Positions 1 through 8,738 of a DNA stretch of 64,000 nt are shown here, one piece after another. The notes beneath the pieces were generated by a model. The model saw only the letters and a program-made list of their open reading frames with translations. It had not been told where the DNA came from and searched no databases. Within the stretch, counting starts at the first letter, position 1; each line of letters opens with the position of its first letter. The position numbers were made by a program, and so were the translations under genes. Location: assembly GCF_007751715.1 (NCBI RefSeq), contig NZ_CP036292.1, positions 2,418,001 through 2,482,000 on the forward strand. The letters run 5' to 3'. Origin of the DNA: Rosistilla oblonga (lineage in GTDB: Bacteria; Planctomycetota; Planctomycetia; Pirellulales; Pirellulaceae).

Positions 1-78
1 CAGCGTCGCTGGTGTTTATAATGCTGATCCCCCGACGAAATCTCTCCTTCCTCCTTTCCCCACCTGAATCTCGCTCCT

Positions 79-1485
79 ATGAAAAATCCATTCCCTCAAG
101 AACTCAACCGTCGTGGTTTCATTTCGGCAACGGCCGCGGCAACGCTCGCTAGCGGTATCGCCCCGCTCCCCGCACTAGCCGCGGAATCGGCTGGCAACCT
201 TCACCTGGGAACCTTCCGGTTCGACGTCACGCCGCCGATGGGACATTCGCTGTGCGGCGGGTGGATCAAGCCTGTCGTAGGAGTCGACGATCCGTTGGAG
301 GCGATTGGGTATGTGTTGTTGGGGGCGGGCAAGCCGATCGTCGTCTGTGTCGTCGACTGGACGGGGCTGCTGAATTCAGCTCACATCCAGTGGCGGCAAG
401 CGTTGGCCGACGCTGCCGGCACGACGATCGATCGCGTCGCGGTTCACTGCGTGCATCAACACAATGCCCCCTTTGCATGTCTGGACTCAGAAGAGATCGT
501 TCTGGCACAAGGCGATCTGCCGCACATCGTCGAACGCGACTTCTTCCTCGAGTGCTTGGACGCCGGTCGCGAGGCGGTTGGCAAAGCGATGAAACAGACG
601 ACGCCGGTCACACACGTCGCTCGCAGCCAAGCGAAGGTCGACAAGGTGGCGGGGAATCGCCGACTGATCGGTCTTAATGGCAAGGTGATCTCGCAGCGTG
701 GCAGCAGTTCCAAAAACGCTATGCATCACGCGTTCCCTGAAGGGCTGATCGATCCGATGCTCAAGACGGTCGCGTTTTACAACGGCGACAAAAAGCTGGC
801 GGCGTGCCATTATTACGCCTGCCATCCGATGAGCTACTACGGCGACGGTCGCGTTAGCGCCGACTTCTGTGGGCTGGCACGCAAGCAGATGCAGAAACAA
901 GAACCCGACTGCACTCACATGTACTTCAACGGGTGCGGCGGCAACATCGGAGCGGGCAAATACAACGATGGCTCCAAAGTGATGCGTCCTATCTTAACCC
1001 AGCGGATTCTCGACGGGATGGTCGCCGCTCAAGAGACGTTGGTCCCCGAAGCGATCGAATCGATTCGCTGGGAGACCGAAGACATCCTGCCGCCGATCAA
1101 TCCGGCCTTCGATGAAGAGGCGCTGATGCGACAGATCAGCGACAAGACGCAGCGCGTTGTCCATCGCAACCGGCCATCATATACCGTCGCGTGGATTCGC
1201 CGGATCCAGGCAATGGTGCCGATCACGCTCAGCTGCATGCACATCAACGATGTCTCGTTGGTCCATCTGCCGTCGGAGAGTTTTATCGAATATCAATTGC
1301 GAGCCCAAGCTGCGGCTCCCAATCGTTTCGTCGCCTGCGCCGCCTATTCCGACGGCGGTCCGTGGTACATTCCAACCGCCGACGCCTATCCGCAGGGTGG
1401 CTACGCTGTCAGCGTCGCCCATTGCTCAGCCGGTATGGATCCGATCCTCAGCGGCGGAATCGCGAGCATGTTGTCTCGCGTCTAA
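79..1485 (+). CDS. Tat-exported neutral/alkaline ceramidase-like protein
   Basis: 468 residues. The N-terminus carries a twin-arginine signal (NRRGFISATAAATLASG) followed by a hydrophobic stretch and an Ala-rich cleavage region near residue 35, so export of a folded protein is predicted. The mature part opens with a FRFDVTPPMG motif and has HCVHQHNAP near residue 125 and a GGCGGN-like segment (NGCGGNIGAG) near residue 287, the pattern of planctomycete proteins annotated as 'neutral/alkaline non-lysosomal ceramidase' N-terminal domain. The His-rich motif fits a metal-dependent amidase/hydrolase. Real lipid substrate is unknown; ceramidase activity is family-name inference only. It is shorter than true neutral ceramidases (about 650-750 residues), so it would lack their C-terminal domain. 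Convergent with the barrel gene downstream. Confidence 0.75.
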   Translation: MKNPFPQELNRRGFISATAAATLASGIAPLPALAAESAGNLHLGTFRFDVTPPMGHSLCGGWIKPVVGVDDPLEAIGYVLLGAGKPIVVCVVDWTGLLNSAHIQWRQALADAAGTTIDRVAVHCVHQHNAPFACLDSEEIVLAQGDLPHIVERDFFLECLDAGREAVGKAMKQTTPVTHVARSQAKVDKVAGNRRLIGLNGKVISQRGSSSKNAMHHAFPEGLIDPMLKTVAFYNGDKKLAACHYYACHPMSYYGDGRVSADFCGLARKQMQKQEPDCTHMYFNGCGGNIGAGKYNDGSKVMRPILTQRILDGMVAAQETLVPEAIESIRWETEDILPPINPAFDEEALMRQISDKTQRVVHRNRPSYTVAWIRRIQAMVPITLSCMHINDVSLVHLPSESFIEYQLRAQAAAPNRFVACAAYSDGGPWYIPTADAYPQGGYAVSVAHCSAGMDPILSGGIASMLSRV

Positions 1486-1506
1486 GCGTGTCGCAGACCA
1501 ACTCAA

Positions 1507-1545
1507 AACACGCTCCCCGCCAAAGATATCGGCGGGAAGCGTGTT
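1507..1545. terminator. Hairpin between convergent genes
   Basis: A 15-bp inverted repeat (arms 1507-1521 and 1531-1545, one mismatch, GC-rich inner half) with a 9-nt loop lies just after the ceramidase-like gene and before the stop of the minus-strand barrel gene. There is no T-run after it, so it may be a bidirectional terminator or an RNA-stabilising hairpin. Confidence 0.5.
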
Positions 1546-1585
1546 GCTGCACAGAAGATGACATCCGCGGGGGACAGGCGGAGTC

Positions 1586-2452
1586 TTAGCGTTGCCAAGT
1601 CAGCGAGAAGACGGGGCCAGCCAAGGCGAGATCGACATCTTCGGGATCGATCGATCCGGCCAAACTGCTCAGGCTGCTGAATTGCTGATGTTCGTAGCCG
1701 ACACCCGCGATCAGTTTGTTGCCACCGGCAAAGACGTGTGCGTATTCGGCACCAAGGCGTAGCTCGGTGACCGGGACAACGACGTTATCGAGTCGGTTGC
1801 CAGTGCTACTTTGGGTTTCACCGTAGAGCATGCTTTGACGGAATCCTGCGACCAACGAGAATCCATGAGCAACATGCCGTCGCACATCGGCCCCCAGCGT
1901 GAATCCGAAGCCGTCGAATTCATGGTTTTCAAATCCGCCCCAGCGGGACTTCGAAAAATCGATCGAACCCCAGCGGAGGCCGCCAAATCCCTGAATCTTC
2001 CACTCACCCAGCTTGAGGTCGGTGGTCGCTTCGAGATCGTAGGTTTGCACGCCAAAACTGCTCTGCGGCGTGCTGTTGTTCGTCGCATTAAAATCGAAGA
2101 AGCGAAACCGGAACCCCATGATGCCCGTCGTTTGATACGCAGCGGTGACTCGCAATGCAGCTTCGGTATCGTAACCGTCGCTCCAAGTACTACTGGATGG
2201 GTTCAAACCATGATTTGCATAGGTCGACAGCAAAGGCAGTTCCGCCCCGATGGAAAAGACGCCACGCGGTCGGAACTTCTGCAACTGGCTGCCGATCGGG
2301 CCAACCGATTTGTATCCAACCAATTGAACAGGCTCTTGATCCGCGATCATCGCCTCTTCATACAGACTAGTCACAACCGTTTCTTCCGCCGACGCCGTGG
2401 CGCCACAGACCAGACCGAGTGCTACACCGACGTGTTGCAGTAACTTTTTCAA
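1586..2452 (-). CDS. Predicted outer-membrane beta-barrel (Lpg1974-like)
   Basis: 288 residues with a short signal peptide (MKKLLQHVGVALGLVCGATASA). The rest consists of alternating hydrophobic/polar strands rich in Gly and aromatic residues (for example GFRFRFFDFNAT, FGGLRWGSIDF, LRLGAEYAHVFAGG) and it ends in an aromatic/charged strand LTWQR, as expected for a transmembrane beta-barrel. The composition resembles Lpg1974-type pore-forming major outer-membrane proteins, which are abundant in planctomycetes. A second protein of similar design is encoded at 53375-54343. Pore or receptor function is inference; no catalytic motif is visible. Confidence 0.6.
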   Translation of the reverse strand: MKKLLQHVGVALGLVCGATASAEETVVTSLYEEAMIADQEPVQLVGYKSVGPIGSQLQKFRPRGVFSIGAELPLLSTYANHGLNPSSSTWSDGYDTEAALRVTAAYQTTGIMGFRFRFFDFNATNNSTPQSSFGVQTYDLEATTDLKLGEWKIQGFGGLRWGSIDFSKSRWGGFENHEFDGFGFTLGADVRRHVAHGFSLVAGFRQSMLYGETQSSTGNRLDNVVVPVTELRLGAEYAHVFAGGNKLIAGVGYEHQQFSSLSSLAGSIDPEDVDLALAGPVFSLTWQR

Positions 2453-2871
2453 CTTCGATTTCCTTTGCTATATCGCGCATCCGCCAAACGACGCACCCTC
2501 CCGGTGCCTCTTGCCTGTTTTCATCGACGCGCCGAGATCGCAAGTCATGGCATTCCGGTCGGGTGGGATGAGGCGGAATCTCCGGAAAAGTTGACGCGAA
2601 TTCGCCAGGATCCATCACAATAGGTGAACTTGACACCACCACCTCCCCGGCGGGACAACGGTCATCCGTTAGTGGCGTCGCGTCGCGGATTACCAGTCTT
2701 TCATTAGACGATAAGCAGGCTTGGCGGGGCTGAAAGGAACTTTGCAGCGGCGATAGAAAGGGGCAGAACTTCCCTGCTGGTAAATGTCAGCTATCCGTTT
2801 GGGTGGACGCGACAATTCGAAATCCATCCCTATGGGGGCGAACGGAATCCACTGCACGGCGGGCGATCTGT
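2453..2871. other. Intergenic region, no gene seen
   Basis: About 420 bases separating two minus-strand genes. It must contain the promoter of the barrel gene. I see no convincing small gene, RNA gene or repeat here. Confidence 0.5.
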
Positions 2872-3975
2872 TTACAGCACTTCAACAACCGCGGGGCCGA
2901 TCACATCAAAATGGGGAGTGATGCCTAGACCAGGTGCGGCGCTCGCCTGCATGAATCCGTGCTCCCGTTTTGGCGCCCCGTCGGCATTGCAAACGGTGAC
3001 GTAGCTGTTGAAGTCGGTGCTGGTGAAACGCAGCGGTTCGGGAGTGCTATGGGCCAGGTGAGCGATCGCGGCGGTGGTGATATCGCCACCCCAGCTGTCT
3101 TCGATCGTCATCGCGATCCCCATCGAAGCGCAGACGTCGCGGGCCTGCCGGGCTTTCGTCAGTCCGCCAAGTTTGCTGATCTTCAAGTTGACGACGTCCA
3201 TCGCCAAGTCGGCTTTGGCGCGGAACAACATCTCCAGCCCGTCGATGTTCTCGTCCAGGATAAACGGATGCGTTGTGTTGCGTCGCACCGCCAGACACTC
3301 TTCGTAAGTCAAGCAGGGCTGTTCGATGTAGACGTCCAGATCGGCGACCGCGCGGACGACGCGTTGCGCTTCGTGCTGCGTCCATCCAGTGTTGGCGTCG
3401 GCGACCAAACGATCCGACGGACGCAAGACATCCCGCGCCGCGCGGATCCGCTGGATATCGGTATCGGGGTCGCCCCCAACCTTCAATTGAAAACGCGTGT
3501 AACCCTGGTCGCGATAGCTGGCGACGTTTTCGGCCATCGCGTCGGGAGCGATCTGCGAGATCGCGCGATACAGTCGCACGCTCTCCCCAACCCTGCCTCC
3601 CATCAACATGCAGACCGGCAGCCCGCTGGCATTCCCCAACAGATCCCAACAAGCGATGTCGATTCCCGACTTCACATACGGATGCCCCTTCAACGCCGCA
3701 TCCATACGTTGATTCAACACGCCCAGTTCGCGCGGGTCGAGTCCGATCAAATGCGGCCCCAGTTCGCGCAATCCAGCCCGCACACCTTCGGCATACGCCG
3801 GCAGATAGAATGGGCCCAGCGGACAGACCTCACCATACCCAACCAATCCCTCAGCCGTCTCGACAGCGACGATCGTGCTGTCGAAAACGTTGACCGATTT
3901 GCCACCCGACCAATGATAAGCCCCTTCGATCAAAGGAAGTTCGACGCGGTGGGCAGTGATCCGGGTGATTTTCAT
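2872..3975 (-). CDS. Enolase-superfamily dehydratase (cis-3-hydroxy-L-proline dehydratase-like)
   Basis: 367 residues, the normal length for the mandelate racemase/muconate-lactonizing enzyme group. The N-terminal capping domain starts [15 protein letters not shown]. The barrel carries the expected catalytic and metal ligands: a KVGG lysine near residue 166, DANTGW, an EQPC segment (second metal Glu), DEN (third ligand) and the KISKLGG lysine near residue 266. The two opposing lysines with the [19 protein letters not shown]-type N-terminal loop look like cis-3-hydroxy-L-proline dehydratases rather than muconate cycloisomerases. Substrate remains an inference; no proline or hydroxyproline catabolism genes lie beside it. 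The start at the first ATG matches the family N-terminus. Confidence 0.75.
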   Translation of the reverse strand: MKITRITAHRVELPLIEGAYHWSGGKSVNVFDSTIVAVETAEGLVGYGEVCPLGPFYLPAYAEGVRAGLRELGPHLIGLDPRELGVLNQRMDAALKGHPYVKSGIDIACWDLLGNASGLPVCMLMGGRVGESVRLYRAISQIAPDAMAENVASYRDQGYTRFQLKVGGDPDTDIQRIRAARDVLRPSDRLVADANTGWTQHEAQRVVRAVADLDVYIEQPCLTYEECLAVRRNTTHPFILDENIDGLEMLFRAKADLAMDVVNLKISKLGGLTKARQARDVCASMGIAMTIEDSWGGDITTAAIAHLAHSTPEPLRFTSTDFNSYVTVCNADGAPKREHGFMQASAAPGLGITPHFDVIGPAVVEVL

Positions 3976-4127
3976 CGGCAGTGTTCCTTTCCGTTATCGG
4001 TACCAAAAGCCAGTTTTCAGGCGATCCTCACAGGCCATCACGATACCCGATGCAGAACTCCACGTCCGAACCTTCAACGAAATTTTGCGTCGTGCTTGTG
4101 TGACAAATGATGGTGCCGAGGCATACC

Positions 4128-4263
4128 AGCACGAAGCGCAAGCGAGTGTTCCGGGTGCAATCACTCGCTGGCGCTTCGTGCTAGTATGGTCGCCTTTCGC
4201 TCCGCGAAAGTGCGTACCCTGATTTTTCTTTCCGTCCGCACTTTCGCGGAGCGAAAGGCGACC
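4128..4263. repeat. Composite palindromic repeat (two inverted repeats)
   Basis: Two adjacent palindromes. The first has 21-bp arms (4128-4148 and 4162-4182, one mismatch) around a 13-nt loop; the second has perfect 27-bp arms (4188-4214 and 4237-4263) around a 22-nt loop. The second palindrome recurs at 5934-6010 and, diverged but base-paired, at 48574-48634; half of the first recurs at 4380-4394 and near 11993-12014. This is a dispersed REP-like intergenic element of the genome. Confidence 0.85.
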
Positions 4264-4394
4264 ATCTGCGATCTTGGACTCGGACCGACTCACGAAGGAA
4301 TACGATGAACGTTACCGCAACATCCAAACATCGTCGTGTGTGACACTTAATGGCGACAACGGTGGTACCGAGGCATACCAGCACGAAGCGCAAG

Positions 4395-5913
4395 TTTTGA
4401 TGTTGCGCCGATGGATGCTTTAATCAGGCGAGGCACCGGTATTCCTGGGATAAAAGCTCAGTGTAGCGTTTCCTCAGTGTGCGGAGGCCGTGGTTGGTTT
4501 TTAGCCGTCGCAGATGCCACTGGTGCTCGCGATAGCGAATGCCTACCAACAACGCCTCGCGGACGGTGTAGCTGCGAGCGTGCTTCCAGCATTTGCGCTG
4601 CCGATCGTCGATTCGACGATCGGCCAGCTTGCGGCGACGAGTCCATTCCAGATAGCAGAACGTGATCAACACGATCCCCATCCAGCTCTCGACCGCCTCG
4701 AAATCTTTGAAGCTGTACTGGTTCATTCCCAGCGTGCTCTTGAGTTCTTTGAAGAACAACTCGATCTGCCAACGTAGACTGTACAGCTCACACACCTGCC
4801 GAGCCGACAAGTGCTTTGCATTGGTCATCAACAACTTCGTCCCTTCACGTTGAATCTTTTTGCCAATCGGCTTACTCGAGGAAAAGACGAGCATGACCAT
4901 GCCCACATTGTGGACCTCGCTTCTCTCGCTGTGGACGTGATACGTCCGAGTTGACTTCGTCCCGTCGCGGCGGCGTGCCGTTCGATGGCAGGAGGCTCGT
5001 CGCTGAGCAGCGTAAGGCCCCGCACCGATCGAAAGACGAATGGTTTGGAAACGTGATGCAGGAAGTTGTTCGATTCGCAAACTCACACGAGGCCGCTTGC
5101 CGTGCTTCTTTGCAGAGAAGACGCGATTGGTGTTGACCGGAACGATCCAAAAATAGCCTCGCTCCCGGCAAGCCGCACGCACGCATTTGGCGTCAAATGC
5201 GGTGTCTCCGAGCACAATCAGTTCGGTGCCGGCGGGTACTTGCGCGTCGCAAATCAACTGCGCCGCAAGCTGCGCCTGCGTCCGATGTTTGATCTTGTGG
5301 GCCTTCGCATAAGGCTTGGTGTAGTACGGCAGCCACATCGGTACTCGCAGTCCGTCAGGAGTCAGCAGCAATGCGAACACGAAACAGTGGCAACTCTTTC
5401 GTTGATACTTGTACTTGGTGTAGCGGCGATTCTTGGCTGGTCGTCGCTTGGAGTTACCGGTGCTGAAGGTGTTTTCGATGGTCTGGCCGGCAGTGGCGAC
5501 GAGCGTTGAATCGAGCAGCAGGAGATAGCGGCCGTTCCAATCCTGATCACGAAGCATCTTCAGTGTGATCGCCGCGAGCAAATCGGCGATAGCCTGCCGG
5601 TACCGTTTAAGGAAGCGTCCGGGGTGTGCCCGATGCCGCGGTTTTCCCTCGATGGCGGAGACAGCAGACATGCACGAGTTTCGACCGTGCCGCGTAAGAA
5701 TAGCGATCAAGAATCGCAGCAGCATGCTTCGAAAGTGAGCAGAAACCTGCGTGTTCGGCAGAAACGACTTGATTGCGGGGAGGGAATCTTCCATGATTGC
5801 CATCGGTGAGCTCCTGGGCTTTGTTTGTGTGGTAACTCACAAACTCAGGATGTCTCACCTCTTTCTGCAATACCAATTCTCGCTAGCAACCCCATCAACG
5901 CGCAACATCAAAA
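4395..5913 (-). mobile_element. IS4-type insertion sequence, complete
   Basis: A 1519-bp element bounded by perfect 14-bp terminal inverted repeats (TTTTGATGTTGCGC at 4395-4408, its complement at 5900-5913), with weaker similarity continuing inward. It contains a single intact transposase gene. It sits between the two halves of a palindromic repeat whose uninterrupted relative lies at 4128-4263: the left flank ends with the repeat arm 4380-4394 and the right flank begins with the opposite arm 5914-5927. No direct target duplication is visible because the flanks are inverted copies of each other. Confidence 0.85.
4424..5803 (-). CDS. IS4-family DDE transposase
   Basis: 459 residues, full length for this family. 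The DDE catalytic residues are visible: first Asp in LLLLDSTLVATAGQ, second Asp in IVLGDTAFDAKCVRA, and Glu in the SLRWQIELFFKELKSTLG helix, which corresponds to the Y-(2)-R-(3)-E-(6)-K region of IS4 enzymes. An AGGAG sequence lies 7 nt before the chosen ATG. The gene fills the element between the terminal inverted repeats with no frameshift, so the element may still be active. Confidence 0.92.
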   Translation of the reverse strand: MAIMEDSLPAIKSFLPNTQVSAHFRSMLLRFLIAILTRHGRNSCMSAVSAIEGKPRHRAHPGRFLKRYRQAIADLLAAITLKMLRDQDWNGRYLLLLDSTLVATAGQTIENTFSTGNSKRRPAKNRRYTKYKYQRKSCHCFVFALLLTPDGLRVPMWLPYYTKPYAKAHKIKHRTQAQLAAQLICDAQVPAGTELIVLGDTAFDAKCVRAACRERGYFWIVPVNTNRVFSAKKHGKRPRVSLRIEQLPASRFQTIRLSIGAGPYAAQRRASCHRTARRRDGTKSTRTYHVHSERSEVHNVGMVMLVFSSSKPIGKKIQREGTKLLMTNAKHLSARQVCELYSLRWQIELFFKELKSTLGMNQYSFKDFEAVESWMGIVLITFCYLEWTRRRKLADRRIDDRQRKCWKHARSYTVREALLVGIRYREHQWHLRRLKTNHGLRTLRKRYTELLSQEYRCLA

Positions 5914-6049
5914 CTCGCGCTTCGTGCGAGTATGGTCGCCTTTCGCTCCGCGAAAGTGCGTGCACCGATCTTAACTTTCCGTCCGCACTTTCGCGGAGCG
6001 AAAGGCGACCAAGCCTCCGGCGCGCGGCCCGATGGGCACGCGGTTAAAC
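5914..6049. repeat. Palindromic repeats right of the IS element
   Basis: Contains the right remnant of the interrupted palindrome (5914-5927), a perfect 27-bp inverted repeat (5934-5960 with 5984-6010) identical in its arms to the one at 4188-4263, and a half-copy (6021-6049) of the element present twice at 11893-12117. Confidence 0.8.
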
Positions 6050-6086
6050 GAATTTGGTATGGGCGAATGGCGACGGCTTGGTAATC

Positions 6087-7493
6087 TTAATAGGCTTCGG
6101 GTTGTCGCCAGGCGACCAACAGCGTCTTGAACAGGATGCGGATATCGAGCCACAACGACCAGTCGCGGATGTAGCGATGGTCGAAGTCGACGCGGCGTTG
6201 CATCTTGTCCAGCGTGTCGGTCTCACCGCGACAGCCTTCGACTTGGGCCAAGCCGGTGATTCCCGGTTTGATCTTATGTCGCAGCATGTAGCCGCGAATC
6301 TGGCCGCGATAATGTTCGTTGTGAGCCGACGCGTGAGGGCGTGGGCCGACCAGCGACATCGAGCCTTCGAGGACGTTGAACAATTGAGGCAGTTCGTCCA
6401 GCGAAGTCTTGCGGAGGATCGCTCCCAGCGGCGTGATCCGAGCGTCTCCCTTGGTCGCTTGGCGAACGACCGAGCCATTGTCGCAGGTCGTCATCGAGCG
6501 GAACTTCCAAACCAGGATCTCGCGGCCATCGACGCCATAACGTCGTTGCCGGAAGAAGACTGGACCGGGGGAGGTCAGTTTGATCGCAGCGGCGATCATC
6601 AACATCGGGATCGCCGCGGCGACAAGCGCCGAGATCGTGACAGCGATATCGACCAGTCGTTTCGAGACGCCATCGACGCCGTACAGCGGCGATTCGAACA
6701 CGCTGACCGCAGGGATTCCGCCCATGTTGGTCCATTGCGAGTGCATCAGTTCGAAGACGAAGAAGTCGGGAACGATGTAGACCGACGCGGTCGAATCACT
6801 CAGTTTTTCCAGGATGAATTTGATCCGCTCCTCCGCCCGCATCGGCAGCGAGATCATCACGATATCGAATTCATTGTTCTGAGCCGCGACGATCAGGTCG
6901 TCGATCTTGCCGAGCAATTGCGGATCGTTGGGCCCAAGTTCCGAACGACGCTCGCGCTCGCGATCGTCATAAAACCCGGTCAACTGAAAACCGAGACCGG
7001 GCGATTGTTCGATGTTCCGCGAAACCTGCAGGCCGAGGTCGTTTAAGCCGGCGATGGCAACCCGCCGCGTACCGATTCCTTGTTTCAAAAGCATCCGTTG
7101 GCCAACCCTCCAAATCATCCGGATCAGGCAGATCATGACCGGTGCTATAATGCACCAACCGAGAACCACCGAACGAGCGAAATGTTGTCCGTAGCGAGCG
7201 AAGAACGCCAACCCGGCGATCACCGCCATGGTCAGCACCCACGTCGTCGTCACGCGAACTACTTCTTGATTTGCCGTCATGTCCAGGCCCGCGCGATACA
7301 GACCGGTGACGTGTCCCAGCAACAGGAAGGCCAGGATCGCTGTCAGTCCGGCGACGATCGCTTGGTTGTCGAACCAACCGGGCGAGAGTCCTTTGACGAT
7401 GGCCAGCGTGCCGATGATGGCGGCGCCGTCGATCAACAACCTCAAAAACTCGATGGATCGTTGTCGCGGGCGAATGGGAGTAATCGATTGCAT
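6087..7493 (-). CDS. Undecaprenyl-phosphate sugar-1-phosphate transferase (WcaJ-like)
   Basis: Initiates exopolysaccharide repeat-unit synthesis by moving a sugar-1-phosphate (often glucose-1-P) onto undecaprenyl phosphate at the inner membrane. The N-terminal half has about four membrane segments followed by a CoA-binding-like domain (RRVAIAGLNDLGLQV). A further membrane segment (AVTISALVAAAIPMLMIAAA) precedes the catalytic domain with the hallmark SPGPVFFRQRRYG, KFRSM, LRKTSLDELPQL, SLVGPRP and KPGITGLAQV motifs. I chose the ATG at 7493 because it is followed directly by the family N-terminus; a GTG at 7544 would add 17 residues. It is separated from the flippase and glycosyltransferases by one unknown gene and transcribed away from them, but probably serves the same polymer. 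Confidence 0.9.
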   Translation of the reverse strand: MQSITPIRPRQRSIEFLRLLIDGAAIIGTLAIVKGLSPGWFDNQAIVAGLTAILAFLLLGHVTGLYRAGLDMTANQEVVRVTTTWVLTMAVIAGLAFFARYGQHFARSVVLGWCIIAPVMICLIRMIWRVGQRMLLKQGIGTRRVAIAGLNDLGLQVSRNIEQSPGLGFQLTGFYDDRERERRSELGPNDPQLLGKIDDLIVAAQNNEFDIVMISLPMRAEERIKFILEKLSDSTASVYIVPDFFVFELMHSQWTNMGGIPAVSVFESPLYGVDGVSKRLVDIAVTISALVAAAIPMLMIAAAIKLTSPGPVFFRQRRYGVDGREILVWKFRSMTTCDNGSVVRQATKGDARITPLGAILRKTSLDELPQLFNVLEGSMSLVGPRPHASAHNEHYRGQIRGYMLRHKIKPGITGLAQVEGCRGETDTLDKMQRRVDFDHRYIRDWSLWLDIRILFKTLLVAWRQPEAY

Positions 7494-7708
7494 GGATCGG
7501 TTCGGTCGTGACAGGAGGTTTGCAAAGCGTCGCCGACCACTCACACGACGGTGGGCAGCGAGACACGAAACTCTAGGTCAAAACTGAGGCCGAACCAAGA
7601 AAAACTCAGTTGACGCGATGCGGTTCCAACGCCTGGGTCGTCGCGTTGGGTCCCCCGCTGTCAGCTGGTTCGATTTTCGCCGAAGGGAGTGCTGTGCAGT
7701 CCCCGGAA

Positions 7709-8086
7709 TTAGCGAGGCGACTTGGGATACAAAACGTTCTCGAGATTGGCTGGCATGACGCGACGCGGTTCCAATCCCGCCGAGACAAACAATCGGCTGA
7801 CACCCGTCATCAAACGGTGCCATTGGTCCAGAAGGATTGGTACTTCGAACTCGCCAGCGTCGCTGCGGCCGAGCCCACATTCGCTGACTCGCACGGTCGA
7901 GCTCAAGTGCAGCAACGCTTCGAGGCTCAGGTGGTCGCGACGGTCTTGTTCGCTGAGATCCGCGTCGTCGTAGATCCAAGCGTGAGCTGCCATGGCTTCG
8001 TCCATCAATCGCATCGCAGCGAATTCCGCGGTTGGAGCCGAGATGATGAGAGTTTGAGATCCGCAGCTTACGTAGAACTTTGCCAT
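7709..8086 (-). CDS. Conserved-looking hypothetical protein
   Basis: 125 residues, soluble, no signal peptide or membrane segment. The start at 8086 (MAKFYVSCGSQTLIISAP) is favoured because an AAGGA lies about 9 nt upstream; an in-frame ATG at 8125 would add 13 residues without such a site. The N-terminal part looks like an alpha/beta fold (alternating beta strand and an Ala-rich helix), the middle is acidic. I do not recognise a family. It lies between the WcaJ-like gene and the flippase, in the opposite orientation to the latter. Confidence 0.55.
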   Translation of the reverse strand: MAKFYVSCGSQTLIISAPTAEFAAMRLMDEAMAAHAWIYDDADLSEQDRRDHLSLEALLHLSSTVRVSECGLGRSDAGEFEVPILLDQWHRLMTGVSRLFVSAGLEPRRVMPANLENVLYPKSPR

Positions 8087-8738
8087 CGCAGTGTCATCCT
8101 TGAAAGGTGGATTGGATGTTGCCATCCGGTCGAATAGGAGAGTCGTTTGCCGAAGTGAACTGTTTCGTTCCCCTCGACACCACTAATCATCGCGACCGGT
8201 AGGGACAACTTAGGTCACGCAGCGGAAAGGACTGGAAATTTACTGCTCGGTGGCTGCGAGAGTCGCCAATAAGTCTCTGCGGCGGGGTGACAAGTAGCCT
8301 GCCCCCCCCGGATGTTCCCCAGCGGAAATTGTTAGCTAGCTCACGTTCGCCGTGGTGGTCGCGATAACCCGGCCCGCGGTCCGTTTTTTCTGCGTTTGAC
8401 CTTCTGTTTAGCGTTGCTATGGCCATGTTCTCGGTTCAATCTATGGGTAAACTCACAGCAGCTAGTGCCCAGCCCAACAGTTCGGGTTTACCGTCAGAAT
8501 AGGAACACTCGTTATTTCGTCCGAAATCTCCGCCAGTTCTTCGATCGAGTCTCCCGAATCGGAAGCGACGACGCCCGATGGGAACATTCTTTCGAAGCGG
8601 CGTATTCGCTCGCTCGCCAGCGCGATCGCCGCAGCGTTTGGAACCTTTGGATTCTTCGCGATCCAAGGGATCCTGCTCGCGCGCCTGCTGGGGCCCGAGG
8701 GACGCGGAGCCTACGCGACGATCGTCGCCTACCCTCAG
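8087..8738 (+). other. Upstream region of the flippase, hidden coding sequence likely
   Basis: From 8466 the flippase reading frame is open but contains no ATG, GTG or TTG until 8739. The translation of 8595-8738 nevertheless reads as a good first membrane helix followed by LLARLLGPEGRGAYATIVAY, typical of Wzx-type flippases, so translation must begin upstream of 8739. A 27-codon ORF in another frame starts with ATG at 8419 and stops at 8500-8502, overlapping the open frame. The first 300 bases (8087-8400) contain no gene that I can support. Confidence 0.55.
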
